This document shows positions 49,899-63,300 of a stretch of 64,000 nt of DNA, piece after piece. Under the pieces are notes generated by a model that saw nothing but the letters and a program-made list of their open reading frames with translations, searched no databases and was not told the origin of the DNA. The stretch is taken from contig OZ034976.1 in assembly GCA_964030785.1 (NCBI GenBank), forward strand, positions 1,054,001 through 1,118,000, written 5' to 3'. A program made the position numbers and the translations under genes. Position 1 is the first letter of the stretch; each line of letters begins with the position of its first letter. The stretch comes from Siderastrea siderea. Its lineage: Eukaryota > Cnidaria > Anthozoa > Scleractinia > Rhizangiidae.

Positions 49899-51854
49899 TT
49901 AACCGGACATTTTGGAACCAATCCAGTGTTGAGTGTTCGAGTTTTGATTAGATGAGCACCGAAATGTAGGGTTAATATCACCATACAGACCAAAGTTGTC
50001 TTCTGAATCGACACTTCCACTTCTTCCATCAAACTGACATCCTTTTCCAGAACTGTCTAGGCTGCTGATGTGCCACGCATTCCTTTGCCATGTTCCCGCA
50101 GTGCATTCCTGGCACTCAATTCCCCGTATGTTAACAACTTCATATGTGCGACATTGTGCTACCCAATCACCAAAGAGATCGTGACCTTCCAACTTTGAGC
50201 GTGCGTAGTCAGTGTACACGAGACCATCATTCGGGAAGTTGCAAGTGGCCCTTAAGTGGGTTGAAACGTCAACAATGGACTGCATTCGGGACAACGACAA
50301 TCGATAAGCATTCCAGTCAACCAGTTCGTCTTCTTCGTTTACAGCAAAATCAACACCAAACCTTTTAAATTTAAACTGGTCGTTATTAGCAAGCGAGTGT
50401 GACTGTATTAACGTCCAAACATAATCAGCTTCGGAATCAAAATCGCAGTAGACTGGAAAAATGTTGTTTTGAGAATCGTACAGGAAGTGCATTCCAGATA
50501 TTTTGGCGCCATTTGTTGCCAGATCTTTGCAGCTGCGAGGATTTTTCTCACACCTCTGACCGGTGTAATCAGCAGGGCAAGTACAGTTGAACCTCACAGT
50601 GGTGGGGTCACAAATCTCCTCACAGGTCCCTCCCTGGAGACATGGATTGCTTTGGCAACATCTGTTGACACAACGATCTCGTCCTTGAACAAAGCTCTCT
50701 CCATGCTATATAAAAGAGAAAGGCAATTTTAATAATAATAATGATAATAAAAATAATGATAATAATAATGATGATGATGGCGATGGTTGTATCTCCTCTT
50801 ATCTAATTAATGATATCTCCTCTAATAGATGGTTTTCATTGTGACGTCATCAAATCCTAAAATCAAAATCGTGAGGTCTTCTGAATATGAAAATACAGCA
50901 TTTTGAATTTTCGAATTCTCACCTTGCATGACACCAAGATAGTGGCCGTGACAAAGCTTTCTGGTTAAAAAAGGTCTCTCCTTATCATTCCAGCAGTTTA
51001 AACATTTTACGTGTTAAGAGATGTGTTTATGCGCATGTATACTAGCTCAGGAGCAAAAAGAAAGTGCCTTCATCACAAAAGGGAATTCCACATGTTTTTG
51101 TTGATTTCCGGCCGCCATATTGGTGTACATCCGAGGTACACCAATATGGCGTCTCCGTACAAAGCTCTATAAAATTGCGTGAAACGTTTGGCCAAATAAC
51201 TCAGAAACGGTGTGCCACACAGACCTGAGACTTGGAGAAGTTGTTTATGTATTAGTTCTCTTATACCATTTTATTTTCTTGGCTTCTTTCATTGAACGGT
51301 TTCAAATTCATTTTTTTATGGCGTGACAGTGAAAACGATCTATTAAGTCCAACTGTGAAACGAATGAGCAAACCTTGTTACCTCAGGGTTTTCACTTTGG
51401 CTTTGTAAAAAGAATGTTAATGCTCAATCAGTGTAAATAAATTTCTACCAAAGAAACTAAAACGTTCGAAGTTAACGTCTCAGTGAGTAACGCAAATTTT
51501 TGAAATGTTAGGAGCACTCACATCAGTTTTATACTCTCGCACCAAGTCATAATAACTTTCCCTAGGTTTGTATTTCACTGCTGCAGGTTTCATCTCTTTA
51601 TTTACGTCGTTCAGTTCACAGTTGTGTTGCTGTTTGTTGTGTATGTAGTTCATAGAAATACAGCGACAATCATCTCTGCACATCATGTGACAATGGGTTA
51701 CTTTTTCCACTGTTGAGGTTTTGAACACGTGACCTTCGAGGGCGTGGTTGGGAATGACGTTTTCGTCTATTACAAACTTGAAGTTTTGACAGATTCTTTG
51801 AGCAGTGGCAGACGATTTTCCCAGGAGAAACACTGCGACGAACCAGATTTCCAT
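49899..51854 (-). CDS. Secreted PAN/Apple-EGF-fibrinogen-like protein (two exons, intact copy)
   Basis: Exon 1 (51854-51522) encodes a signal peptide (MEIWFVAVFLLG start) and a PAN/Apple domain with Cys residues in HCHMMCRDDCRCISMNY and HNCELNDV. It ends at a gtgagt donor on a codon boundary. Exon 2 (50705-49899, after a tatag acceptor) encodes an EGF motif (CCQSNPCLQGGTCEEIC, then CTCPADYTGQRC) and a fibrinogen-like domain starting SCKDLATNGAKISGMHF. The product is about 379 residues. Similar proteins are abundant in corals, some reported from skeletal organic matrix. An adhesive or lectin-like extracellular role is inferred. More exons cannot be excluded. Confidence 0.82.
50705..51521 (-). 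other. Intron of the intact PAN-EGF-fibrinogen-like gene
   Basis: It starts gtgagt (complement of 51521 downward) and ends ttatatag at 50706. It contains an aat/gat microsatellite near 50730-50780 and a short inverted repeat, gccatattggtgtac/gtacaccaatatggc, near 51114-51150. Confidence 0.7.
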
Positions 51855-54035
51855 GATGTGGCTGTGTATTCTGTTTTGAATCCCTGCAGAAGTGCAGAAA
51901 TAAAACAAAACACCTTGTTTTACCTCGTGTCATGAATTCCGATGTTCGAACTTGCATTGGTTATACAATTCGAAGATAACCAATATAAAGGAATGTCGAA
52001 ATATAGCACTTCTGTCGTTCTTATAGCTAAATCAAAGGAACAAATTACCAAGTACTTAACAGCCTTAAAGCTCAATATAAGTGATTTATTCGGCGATAAT
52101 GAAAGAACACAAACAAATAAGAAACGTTTGACTATTAAAGGCAAAAACCCTCGAGATGAACCCTGCCGTGAAAAGCTACAGGAAACCTTTGCATTTTCAG
52201 CGATGTATTTATACCTTTTTCAGATTTACTTAACTTATTTTTCGTCAAAAATAGATTTTCCTAATATTACACATACATTTGAAGACTTCTAACGATTTTT
52301 TCCCTCGAAATAACGAAGCCGAAAACGTTTCTCGCTATTTTTTTCTATTTTTTCTTCTGGAAGGTATCGCGTAACCTTAAAATCAATTTAACATTGCTTT
52401 AAACACAAAAAATAATTGAAATTCACACCTGCCTCGTAGTGTTGCAGAATGCAAAAAAAAAAATGAAAAGAACGATGACAAACATACCCGTTGAACAGAA
52501 TAAGAGTAACGTCACGATGATACTGAAATGCAGAAATTGTATAAGGTAAACAAAATACAGAAGATTTATATTAAGAGATTCCTTTTTCATGGTGATGAAG
52601 TTAAATTATCTTCCTCACGAGAGTGTCAATTGAAATAATCACCGTTTTTTAAATTTCTTTTTTTTTTTACCGGAATGTTATAATAAATTACTTCAAATGT
52701 CAGTCACCTTTAAGGTTTCATCATCCACGAATCTTCGACCAGATATCTTCATTTCATTCGTGGTTCAGAAGTACTTTAAGAACATCTCAAAGTTCACGAA
52801 ATTACCCGCGGATTAATATTAAAATGAGGGTTTTTTTTCCTAAAGTTCAATGTGCTTCATATCTGAGTGAACCAGTGAACATTTAGCGATGCCATTTTGT
52901 TTTGTCTCCAGACCTTCGTATGGCTTGAAGGTTGCGCATTATTCTTTTCACACTAAAATAATAAGATTACCCTAACTATTGCAGTCATGGTTGGACTAAA
53001 TTTGACCACTTATTAAATGAAAGTCAGCGAGTAATTCTTTCATGAGATGAAAGATGCAAATCGATTTAGATCTTTTCTAGGCTGCGTAGCAAGAGCAACT
53101 ACTAGTTTTAGCGTGGAGCGCAGGTTATTAGTACGCTACAAGGAAGGGGAAGTTAGTATCCCTGAAATCGCTCACTGTATTAATTAAATCTTGCTAAAAT
53201 TGTTGTCATGTATAAAAATATTATAAAATTTGAAAGATTTACACGCAACTTTGATTTTGGGGAGCGGGTTCACGTCCTTGCTCCGCGAGGTTTTTCTCGA
53301 TCGGGGCACTCCGGTTTTCCCTTCTCCTCAAAAACCAACATTTCCAAAATGCAATTCGCATTCTGTGATAAATACTGTTGACACTTAAATAAGGTGAATT
53401 ATGTATTTTATTTATTTACTGGTATTAAGAGTTACATTTACCTTAAACTTGGCTTGAATAGCTTCACCAGCGACGTGATCTTTCACCAACCATAACTGCA
53501 GGAATTATTTGAGACCGACTGTTTCAATTCTGAACCAGCAAGATTTCTGATTGGCCGAACAAACCCTTAGCAGCTGTACATCAAGTGACATACGTCTGAA
53601 TAGCCAAAAGGGTAATTAGTCACCACTTTTAAAGTTTTATATAAATAGAAAGTGCATAATGGTATTAGTTTGCCAATTCCAACTGAATGTGCGTCAAAAT
53701 TTTGGCCGGAAAACTTTAGAGGATTGAAAAGGAAGAAAAGTTGCTAGATATGACCTGACTTATAAAACTAGCACAATCGGTTGAAGAATTGTTTAACTAT
53801 TGCAGTAACTGACAGGTGCTCGAGATCTTGGAATGATGTTTATATTGAAGACGCTTAATCAAAATTCTCCTAAATTAGAGGAGCTATGTCAGGTATTTCA
53901 TTCATTTTCTGATCTGGCAAATCACTTTCACATTGAAGGAAACCTCAAAGCAATAGTTTCCTAAGGTAGAAAAACACCAAAGAAGAAATGGTAAACCACA
54001 ACTACACAAGGATGGTTACAAATGAGGGAGATTAA
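51855..54035. other. Non-coding region upstream of the intact gene
   Basis: It probably includes the promoter of the minus-strand gene. The 116-codon plus-strand frame at 51942-52292 shows no recognisable domain. No further feature is supported. Confidence 0.4.
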
Positions 54036-54201
54036 GGTCGTGTTCTATTGGGATCAACCATTTCAACCAAAATCGGATTTGGTTGAAACAGTTAAGGTTG
54101 CCGAATAGAACACTTTTTCAACCATTTTTGGTTAACTTGCGGTTGCGACTGAACTTAGTTATTTCTAGACTTCCTCAACTTCTTCTGCCAAGGTTATCGA
54201 G

Positions 54202-54366
54202 ATGGCGAAAGGCCGACTTGTTGCTTCCGTTGTCTCTCAAGAACTGTTAGAAGAATTGGTACTGCCACATTGTGAATCGGTCGATGAATCAGAATATTTA
54301 GCAACATGTTTTGGTCATGTTTGTGACTGTATCAAGCGAGAAACCTCTCTCATATCAAGGTTCTGA
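54202..54366 (+). CDS. 54-residue ORF inside the Harbinger-like element
   Basis: It opens at an ATG in strong context (gagatggcg) and reads MAKGRLVASVVSQELLEELV, then CESVDESEYLATCFGHVCDC. The low-ambiguity, Cys-containing sequence looks like a real coding segment, possibly a first exon or a remnant of the element's protein. Function unknown. Confidence 0.4.
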   Translation: MAKGRLVASVVSQELLEELVLPHCESVDESEYLATCFGHVCDCIKRETSLISRF

Positions 54367-54583
54367 AAATCGCCGTTTAAAAAGAGCGCCACCGTTGTTT
54401 GACAATTTCACCATGACAACAAGCACAATTGAGCAGTTTACGCATAAAAACAATGATGCAAAGCATGAAAACTGATGCTTGGTAACGAGTCTGCGGACGC
54501 TACCCATCGTTTTCAACCGTTTCAACCAAGCTCTGAGCTGGTTAAAAAAGTTGATCAACCAAACCAACCGAAAACGACATGTA

Positions 54584-54735
54584 CTTAAACCTGGAACGCC
54601 ACAACGCCGGGACGCCGGAACGCCAGAACGCCGGAATACTAAAACCCGGAAGGCCCGAATACTTAAACCCGGAACGCCAGAATTCTTAAACCCTGAACAC
54701 CGGAATACTTAAACCCGAAATGCCGGAATACCTCA
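54584..54735 (+). repeat. ccggaac-type minisatellite, left array
   Basis: Imperfect units such as cttaaacccggaacgccag. The reverse-complement array is at about 55150-55268. Confidence 0.85.
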
Positions 54736-55149
54736 ACTCTAAATGACGATTTAATATACACAAGATCGCTGAAAAGACGAAAAATTAGGGTTAAGCCACG
54801 CTACTGCATTATTAACGTTACCTTCTGACTCCCGCCAAAACCATTCTCCTCACTATCCCCTCCCCAACCCCCTGCCTTACGTTTTCCTGCCAACCATAAT
54901 TATTATCATTTATTTGATTGCTGGGCTGGTTCGCGCTGGCATCGACATGGAGGACTCTCCAGCAAGGTAAGCGTATGTAGCTGAAATTTCCTCTTTGACT
55001 TAAAGCGATTAAAGTAACATTTACAAAGTGATAAACCGTTATTCCCTTCCTTTACTCCCAGCCAAAGTCCAGACAAAAAGAAGTAAGACACTGAATCTAA
55101 CTAGCCTGCGCGCAGGTTTTGGCGGGAGTCAGAAGGTAACGTTATCTAG

Positions 55150-55268
55150 GGTTCCGGGTTTTAGTATTCTGGCGTTCCGGGTCTAAGTATTCTGGCATTC
55201 CGGCGTTCCGGGTTTGAGTATTCCGGCGTTCCTGGTTTTAGTATTTCGGCGTTCCGGCGTTCCGGAAC
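55150..55268 (-). repeat. ccggaac-type minisatellite, right inverted array
   Basis: Imperfect units of gcgttccgggttttagtatt. It is the inverted partner of the left array, so the element can form a long hairpin. Confidence 0.85.
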
Positions 55269-55363
55269 ATGCCACCGAAAACGGTTTTCTCCCAATAGAA
55301 CTCGAAAAAACTCAACCAACCAAACCAACCAAAAACGGTTGATCCCAATAGAACACGGCCTAA

Positions 55364-56534
55364 GACGGATTACGAACCACTATCTTGAAAAGAATGGCCC
55401 AATTTTTTCAAGGTGCGTTATCCGTGACGTAGCTCCTTTAAGTTTAAAAAAAGTACTACCACAGTACTCAAGTGCAAATGTTAGTGATCAAGGCCTTCAG
55501 GTATTTTAAATGAATAAACGGATTAGCTTCTAAGAAAACTGGTGCTGCGTAGGTGGGGAAGTGAAACACACAAAATTTGATTTATCAACTGAGTTGATAT
55601 CGTAAATTGGCCAATGTAAAGATATTCACAAGCTGTTTTCGAGTATTAGTCCTATCGGCTCTGACAAAGGCCTAACGCTCGAATACAAAATGATTGTATT
55701 TAAATTGTATATTGTTTAGACATTTAACAATTGGTTCATGTTTTAGCGTGCGTACATCGAGTTATGGATGCTCGCGGGAAGTTTGGAGAGCACGAGAGAA
55801 GCGTAAGATTTGCTCGAGGCGCAGCGGGTTGAAGCTGTATAATTTCAGCATTGTAGCTGCGAGAGTTCAAACGAGCACAAAACGTAGTGGTTCTAGGTTC
55901 AGAGACCGCGGACGGAATGTGGTACAACAACAATGCGATCATTCAACTTATTTTGCATTACATTCTATTTTATTTGAACATTTGGAGCTGCTTGAACACA
56001 GAGCTACATCGTCTGCAGGTAAAACGATGTTATTGTGTGTAGTATAACTATAGCCGAGAAAAACGTCGTCCTTTCTGGTTGTCAGTGCTTTTTTAATTTT
56101 GATTTTGGTGGTGAATCACCGAAAGCGTGTGACGCTTGTTATTAAACGGTTGTGTCATGTCTTGATATTCTGGTGTAAAAAGTTTTCCGTAGAAAGCCTA
56201 CCCTTTAGTGAACATTTGTTGAGAGTGCGACGGTGAAAGAAATCGTAAACACAAGGCCAAAATGAATTAAAGTTTCTTTTTCAACGAAGTTCCTTGGGTG
56301 TTCTAAAAAATCAAACACTCTGCAGCAATTTCGCTGTTGTACTTTCTCCTTAGTTTACTCTGCTGTAAAATGATTTTTCTTGGTCATTTACTTGCCGAGT
56401 TGTTCGCGAAGAAGACACTTTAGGCCGCTACACGGACTGACAAAGCAAAAGTTTGCTCACGCCACCAGCATGCAGTCAATAGGATAATTGAGCACGCTTA
56501 CTTAAGGTGAATTTGATTGCGCGGATTTGCTAGC
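55364..56534. other. Non-coding spacer
   Basis: No gene was recognised. The 117-codon frame at 55694-56047 has no identifiable domain. Confidence 0.35.
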
Positions 56535-57280
56535 TATTTAACAATTATCCTGCGAAATCGCGCGGAATATCACCTGATACTTAGCCGACGAGGCCGTAGG
56601 CCGAGTTGGCTAAATCAGGGGATATTCCGCAAGATTGAGCAGGATAATTGTTTTATTATTCAACAAATTCCCATCGCCTACCACTTTCAGAACGAGAAAA
56701 ACTACGGCTCTATGATAAAAACGCTAAAAGCTAGCAACACATAAGCTTAATAAAAATCAAAACAGAATTTCAAGAAATCGAAGTTTACTACCGTTCACTT
56801 AAAAAGACTTATTTACAAACTCATGTTTGGAAATGACAAGACAAACGAAAAAAATATTGCTACCTTACCGAGAATAAGTCCTCTTCCTGTGAATTAAAAT
56901 CTTTTCAACTTTAGTCTTTACAACTTTCCGTGAGCAAGTGTGCTGCTTCGTTCGCAATAGCATTTTCTTGGTTGAGTTCTCACTATGAAAATTCCAAGTT
57001 AACCTCTGGATATCTTTGTGAGCTGAAGCAAATACTTGTTGACTTTTTGAGAGTATTTAATCGTGGAAAGTTTCTTCCAGAGAGTCAAAATTTACGGAGA
57101 ACACTGCTAAAACTGCCTCGCTTTTCAAAATGGCCGCCAAACAAGCAATGAAAGAAAAGCTGCAGTGCACTTCCAAATATGGTCATTTACGTATATCGCA
57201 GGATATCTGTCATGTGGGATGACAGATATTGAGGGCTTCCTTACCATATATGGGCATAGTGACAATTTGTTGAATAATAA
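56535..57280 (+). mobile_element. TIR element copy A (right end lost)
   Basis: Nearly identical to 58237-58984 over about 746 bp, including tatttaacaattatcctgcg at the start and the palindromic core gaggccgtaggccga. The matching right-end inverted repeat is absent here. Confidence 0.75.
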
Positions 57281-58014
57281 GTTATAATAGTGCATTTTTA
57301 ACAATTTGTAATCAGTATATAGTGTGTCCCCAATTAGCACCCTGTCTTTACATGGTGCTAGATCGCCTTTGACACATAAAGTTTTTATTATGCATGGCTC
57401 AATTCTACCTGTAACCATCCCCCCCGGGCATACCCCCGGGGATTTGCAATTTTGTTCTCACTTGGCGGTCTATCCCCCACCCCCGGGCACGCAAAAAGAG
57501 ACAATTCCCCACCCCCGGGACTGCTCATCGACCACAAATACGTTGTTTTGTGTACAAAACATAGATTACGATATTGATTTCCGTACAATAGCAAAACCAG
57601 ACATTTTGATAAGAACTTAAACGCTTTTCTAGAGTTTCTTGAACGAAGGACACTACATGTATAATGTAATAAAAACGTGCACTGACTATATTTGAAAAAA
57701 AAAAACTGAAGAAAAACCCTTAACCACATACGGCTAGCGAGTAAAGAATTTTCGCCAAGTGATTTATTCTAAATATAGCACATACGCACAAGAGGCCCGT
57801 GAACAAGTAGATGGCAGCATTTTAAAGGAGGTTTTGTTAGCTTGTTTCATAAGAATGAACACTGGACTGAGACCTCTGTTAAATACAAAGCCGTGTATCC
57901 GTTTTCATATAGAGTCTATTTAAGTCGTCTTAGTATATACATAAATACGCTCACAGAAGAAATAAATCTTTGTTTGTGATGAACGCCAACTATTCGAGAA
58001 CGCATCAAATGCAC
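57281..58014. other. Spacer between TIR element copies
   Basis: Contains cccccgggca-rich words at 57420-57525, in direct and inverted copies. No gene. Confidence 0.35.
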
Positions 58015-58236
58015 ATAATTGAAGTGAACGGTAGTAAACTTTGATTCCTTGAAATTTTGCTTTTGTGTTTATCATTTGTTGCTACCCTTAAGCGTTTTTA
58101 TCATACAACTGAAGTTTTTCTTGTTGTGAAAATGGTAAATGATGAGAAATTGTTGAATAATAAAACAATTATCCTGCTCAATCTTGCAGAATATCCCCTG
58201 ACTTAGCCAACTCGGCCTACGGCCTCGTCGGCTAAG
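58015..58236 (-). mobile_element. Inverted partial copy of the TIR element
   Basis: This is the reverse complement of the inner left part of copies A and B (caattatcctgctcaatctt, ccgtt/aacgg words). It lies head to head with copy B to form a foldback around 58237. Confidence 0.7.
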
Positions 58237-59026
58237 TATTTAACAATTATCCTGCGAAATCGCGCGGAATATCACCTGATACTTAGCCGACGAGGCCGTA
58301 GGCCGAGTTGGCTAAATCAGGGGATATTCCGCAAGATTGAGCAGGATAATTGTTTTATTATTCAACAAATTCCCATCGACTACCATTTTCAGAACGAGAA
58401 AAACTACGGCTCTATGATAAAAACGCTAAAAGCTAGCAACACATAAAGCTTAATAAAAATCAAAACAGAACTTCAAGAAATCGAAGTTTACTACCGTTCA
58501 CTTAAAAAGACTTATTTACAAACTCATGTCTGGAAATGACAAGACAAAGGAAAAAAAATATTGCTACCTTACCGAGAATAAGTCCTCTTCCTGTAAATTA
58601 AAATCTTTTCAACTTTAGTCTTTACAACTTTCCGTGAGCAAGTGTGCTGCTTCGTTCGCAATAGCATTTTCTTGGTTGAGTTCTCACTATGAAAATTCCA
58701 AGTCAACCTCTGGATATCTTTGTGAGCTGAAGCAAATACTTGTTGACATTTTGAGAGCATTTAATCGTGGAAAGTTTCTTCCAGAGAGTTAAAATTTACG
58801 GAGAACACTGCTAAAACTGCCTCGCTTTTCAACATGGCCGCCAAACAAGCAATGAAAGAAAATGTGCAGTGCACTTCCAAATATGGTCATTTACGTATAT
58901 CGCAGGATATCTGTCATGTAGGATGACAGATATTGAGGGCTTCCTTACCATATATGGGCATAGTGACAATTTGTTGAATAATAACAGGGGATATTCCGCG
59001 CGATTTCGCAGGATAATTGTTAAATA
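58237..59026 (+). mobile_element. TIR element copy B, complete
   Basis: About 790 bp. The left end tatttaacaattatcctgcg and right end cgcaggataattgttaaata are exact inverted repeats that continue through cgaaatcgcgcggaatat. It has no coding capacity. Confidence 0.75.
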
Positions 59027-60383
59027 TCTGGTCATGGTTCTGCTGGCTCGGTTTTCTTTGCTCTTTTTTTAGGAGAATATTAATTACATAACCAATGATT
59101 TTTATTCACTAACTGAAAAAGTGGTTGCATCTTTGATTGTAACAGGGCAGTGTGGAGCTGATGAAAACCTGATAAAAATGGCTAAACAATGCAATATATG
59201 CCTCTCAACAAATACCCCTAGACATATTTCTCTAATCATATTACCCTAAACAAATACCCCTCGGCAAAAACCCCTCAACATGTTACCGTCAACATATTCC
59301 CCTCAACAAATACTCCTCAACTTGTACCCCTCGACATATCCATTTACATTGCATTTACCAAGCTAAGCCTTCTCCTCATCATTGAACGTATTCCCCTCAT
59401 TCAGTCTCCCAGTAAAATTCCGCACAGCCCCACACATTAGTAATGCATTTATCTACTTTCATACTTTTTCTCATAAACAAAGAGCAATCATCAATAGAGC
59501 TTGAGTCAGAAAATGTCTCCGTAATTATTGTATGGGGCTGTGGGAAAATTTTACCGATAGTTTACTGAAACGGGACAATTTTATCAGTCGCATTCTCACA
59601 GAACTAAACTGATTGGTTTAGACCACTGGCAAATATAAAGAAACAGTCGAAAGAATCATACCTCTATTTAAATTTCTAGTCTTCAATAGTGAACAATTGA
59701 ACTTGATGTTTTTTCGTTTTCCCCTGCAAAACACGTTGCCATCTGCTTCATTCTTGCGGATATGACGACAAGGATGTTCCATGAAAAGTCAATAAATGCC
59801 ACGATATACTATGTTCAAATATTTTCTCCCCTCTCCACTGCAGTAAAGCAAAGAGTATTCGGCAAATTTTCAAACTGAGCAAAACACGTTTACCGTTCGA
59901 CTTCACATCGTGCGAATCTCAAAGGCCTTGCGAAATGACTTGTCTGTAATTCCCATACAGTGGAATTTTACTCCTGAGATTATCAACTGATTAGAAAAAC
60001 TCGACAAGTGAAAAATAAGCATCCAATTGACCTGTCCCTCAGGGATTTGTAATAATTATATTTGCCTGATCACATACCCCCTCGCTTAAGGGAAATAACC
60101 CTTAATTAGCCCCCATTGTTCCCAATCCCGTGGGGTATAATGGATTTCAAGTGACGGGGAGGTGCGAATGGGGACATAAATTAAAACCCAAAAATATTAA
60201 TCAGGTTTAAAGCGAAACCTAAAAAATCCTTTACCAAAATGGACCCCGCCACCCCCCATCCCCCTCAAAAAAAAAGAATAAAATGCCAAATTGAATATTG
60301 GAGTCTTACAAGTACCCAGAAAGGATTAAATGATAATAACGAAGACAACAATACTTCTTGAATGGTTGAGTTTGTTCGTTTAT
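59027..60383. other. Non-coding spacer
   Basis: Contains a degenerate run of cccctcaacaaatac-like words at about 59200-59345. No gene was recognised. Confidence 0.4.
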
Positions 60384-60387
60384 TTAA

Positions 60388-63300
60388 CCCTTTGCATACC
60401 AAGGGGGTGGTATTTATTTCTTACAAAAATGAGAATGTTAACAAAGATGCTTCTCATGCTCATTATTTACAACAAAACCCCACAGACCCATATATATTTA
60501 GAAAGGGTATAAAATATACTTTCATATCGAATAGAGAAATTATAGGATATATCAAAATTATGACGTCACGAGCCGCATAATTAGCATAAATATGCCAATT
60601 TTTAAAGAAACTTTATTAACACTACACAACTGCAAGCTCTAAACAAGAAAAAGAATATAATTTTTGGCTTCTTACTACAAATACAAACCATTTCCTATTA
60701 ATCTTTGAAGGGAAAATAAACAATAATACAGAAATCAATCTTTTTTTAGGAGAAACGAACTGCCATACCTCTTGCATAATAATGAGTATGAAGAAATCCA
60801 AACATGATTTAGCTTTCTATTGTTGACATTTCTTCGGTAAGGTTCACTTAAATCGGTGTCCACGTTGTGTTTGACTTCTCTAGATCTGGGCCATTCTAAG
60901 TCCACTAAAACAATTTCCACAGCTTTTCCTCATCATTTGACTCCGAGTTTGAATTCTCTTGACTGGATTCTGATACATCAAAGTATAACTACTCTTCACA
61001 GCCTCGATGAGATTGAATACTACAAGTCACCTTCCCCAACAAGTCATCTTCTTCAACAAAGCAAAGTTTTACGTCGTTTCGACCGTTTCCAGAGTGACAA
61101 CCTCACGAGGAAGCATCTGTTATGGCCGCCATTTTTAAATCGCCACGTCAAAAATCATTGCAGCCGAAAAAATCTCTCGAAACCCGTCCAAATACAAGAC
61201 AAATCGAGCAAATGTTGATAAAACTAAGAAACTACTTCATGTAAATTACAATTAAATGTGATAGTAGTACCCAAGCCCTACCTTGCATACGGCAACTGCG
61301 CCCGCGGTACAAGCGGCAGTCAAAACCGTGGTGTCCTGTCGGTGTTTTGCGAAATGCTGGGTTCTCGTTTCCGGTTACGGTTCAGAATGCTACAACTGAA
61401 AACTCCAGTATTTTGCGGTTTTTAAACAAAAGCAAGAGTTTATAGCGACTGACGCGTAGATTGAGTTGACTTTGCTGAAAAAAGTTTTCTTTTCCCTGTT
61501 GTTCTACTCATACACTTTTGCATTACGGGGTTTTGTGCGCTTGCAACAAAGGTAAAAATAGTACGAAGACCGAAGCCGCTAGCGTTTGTTTTGTGTTGCT
61601 TGTGTTGTATTAAAAGTGTGCATTGTTTAAAGGGTATGAAGAGCGATAAGACGATGACTAAAACCGTAATATTACACCAGAATTTATTCCTTATATCAGA
61701 AAAGTTGACTCGAGCTGCTCTACTTCCCACTGGGATCAAATTCAGAGAAACAACAACAACGCTGAGGTCCCGAAAGCTACAAAACAGCCAATTCCAGTAA
61801 GAATTTTTGCGGTTTTGCATGATCTGGAAAACAGAAGTTGAAGTGACATTAGCATCATTACAAGTTGAATGGCGTTACGAGTGCCTGTTGAGAAAGAAAA
61901 AATTATCACACTCTCCGATTTTCTGATGTAAGCCGCCCAAGTTTCGAAAGGCACGTTACATAGCTTAATACACCTACAACCCAAGAAATAAGCTTAAACT
62001 AAACAGCCGGATCATAAATTTGTTAATCGGTTTCTGAAGAACAACGTCATCTCTTAGAGTCGCCTGTAGGTTATCGGTTTTTCCTTTTTGCAACGAATCC
62101 GACGTAACGCAGTTTTATACTTCCAAATCTCTCTCGGTACTGCGGACTGATGCAGGACCGCTGTGATCTGCATTTTGTTCTTTTAAAGTTACTTTCATTT
62201 CTCCATTTTGAATAAACTCCTCCTGCCTGAAACCTAGAGTTGTTCTCAAATTTGTTCCTTTTAATTATAACAATTTAAATCTTCTTGAAATCTCGTGAGA
62301 AATTACACATTTTCCTCTCTTTGCTCTCTGTCTGTAAAAGTCGATTGATTGCAAGTTTTAAAGGATACCTTACCTAGCGTGGAAATTGAAGCGAGAAAAA
62401 TAGACATATCAATATTTGCCTAAATAAATTTTGTTCCTGCAACTTATACCGTTCCAATCCAAGTTAGTCAAGTTAATTATCCGCTTAGAAAGACGGGCTA
62501 GGTAATAATTATTTTTACTTTCCGTGGTGAATAAAGCAAGCGAAAGTATCGTTTCCACAGCGGTCCGCGTGTTGTTTTCGCTTGGCCTGAATTTCAGGTG
62601 AGTTTTGCCTTTTGAGAAGAGTTAATTTTCTGCGGCTTTTGACTACGAGCTTTTTGCTGTTACAATGACATAATGAAGCTCCAAATTCTAAAAGGCATTT
62701 TCATTCGTCTCCGGGTATGTGGACAATTGTACAAACTTGCCTATTTCCAATTTGAAGCATCAGCTGTGTAGCGCAACCATACAACGATCGACCGCGGATC
62801 AAACTTGTCAAACATTTGTGATGTATCTCTGATCTGATGAACAGAACATTTTTCCTTAACCGATAACACCAATCTCGTTGAGATGTAATGACACTTTTGA
62901 AAGCAGGCAATTACAGCTGAAAGCTGGGGTGAATTAAAACCAGACATGAAGTACGGTACACGATGAAAACAAGTATGAAGTGAGCGAAGATCTTTGCAAG
63001 GACAGAAGACGGATTGTACCCGACGCTACGCAGAGCTGCTCAGTTAGCGGACATCCATGTGATAAAAGAGGCCAAGGAGAGTGAAAGGGAGGTGAAGTTT
63101 CTTGTGAGAAATAATATTCAGTAGGACAAGAGGAAAACTTTTACTACCTCCTTTGCAGTCAAGTCCAGTTAGCGAAGTCTCTCGCCGCAGAAAAAAGTTT
63201 TGAATCGATCCTGGTTGCTCATCCAGTCCATATAATTGCAAACAGTTGTTAAACTGACGTAAGGCAAGCGGTAAATTTGAAGAAAACGGTAAAATAAAAC

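Larger units (their letters stand above)
54036..55360. mobile_element. PIF/Harbinger-like non-autonomous element
   Basis: The ends are inverted repeats of ggccgtgttctattgggatc (left end gg-t-cgtg). A 3-bp TAA target duplication flanks them (54033-54035 and 55361-55363), typical of PIF/Harbinger elements. Inside are two inverted arrays of a ccggaac/gttccgg minisatellite. No transposase was recognised. Confidence 0.75.

Noticed and set aside
54479..54712. Frame with repeated GTPERR-like residues
   Set aside because: Translation of the ccggaac minisatellite inside the Harbinger-like element.
57420..57525. cccccgggca-rich repeats as a regulatory island
   Set aside because: Short low-complexity words with no other promoter feature.
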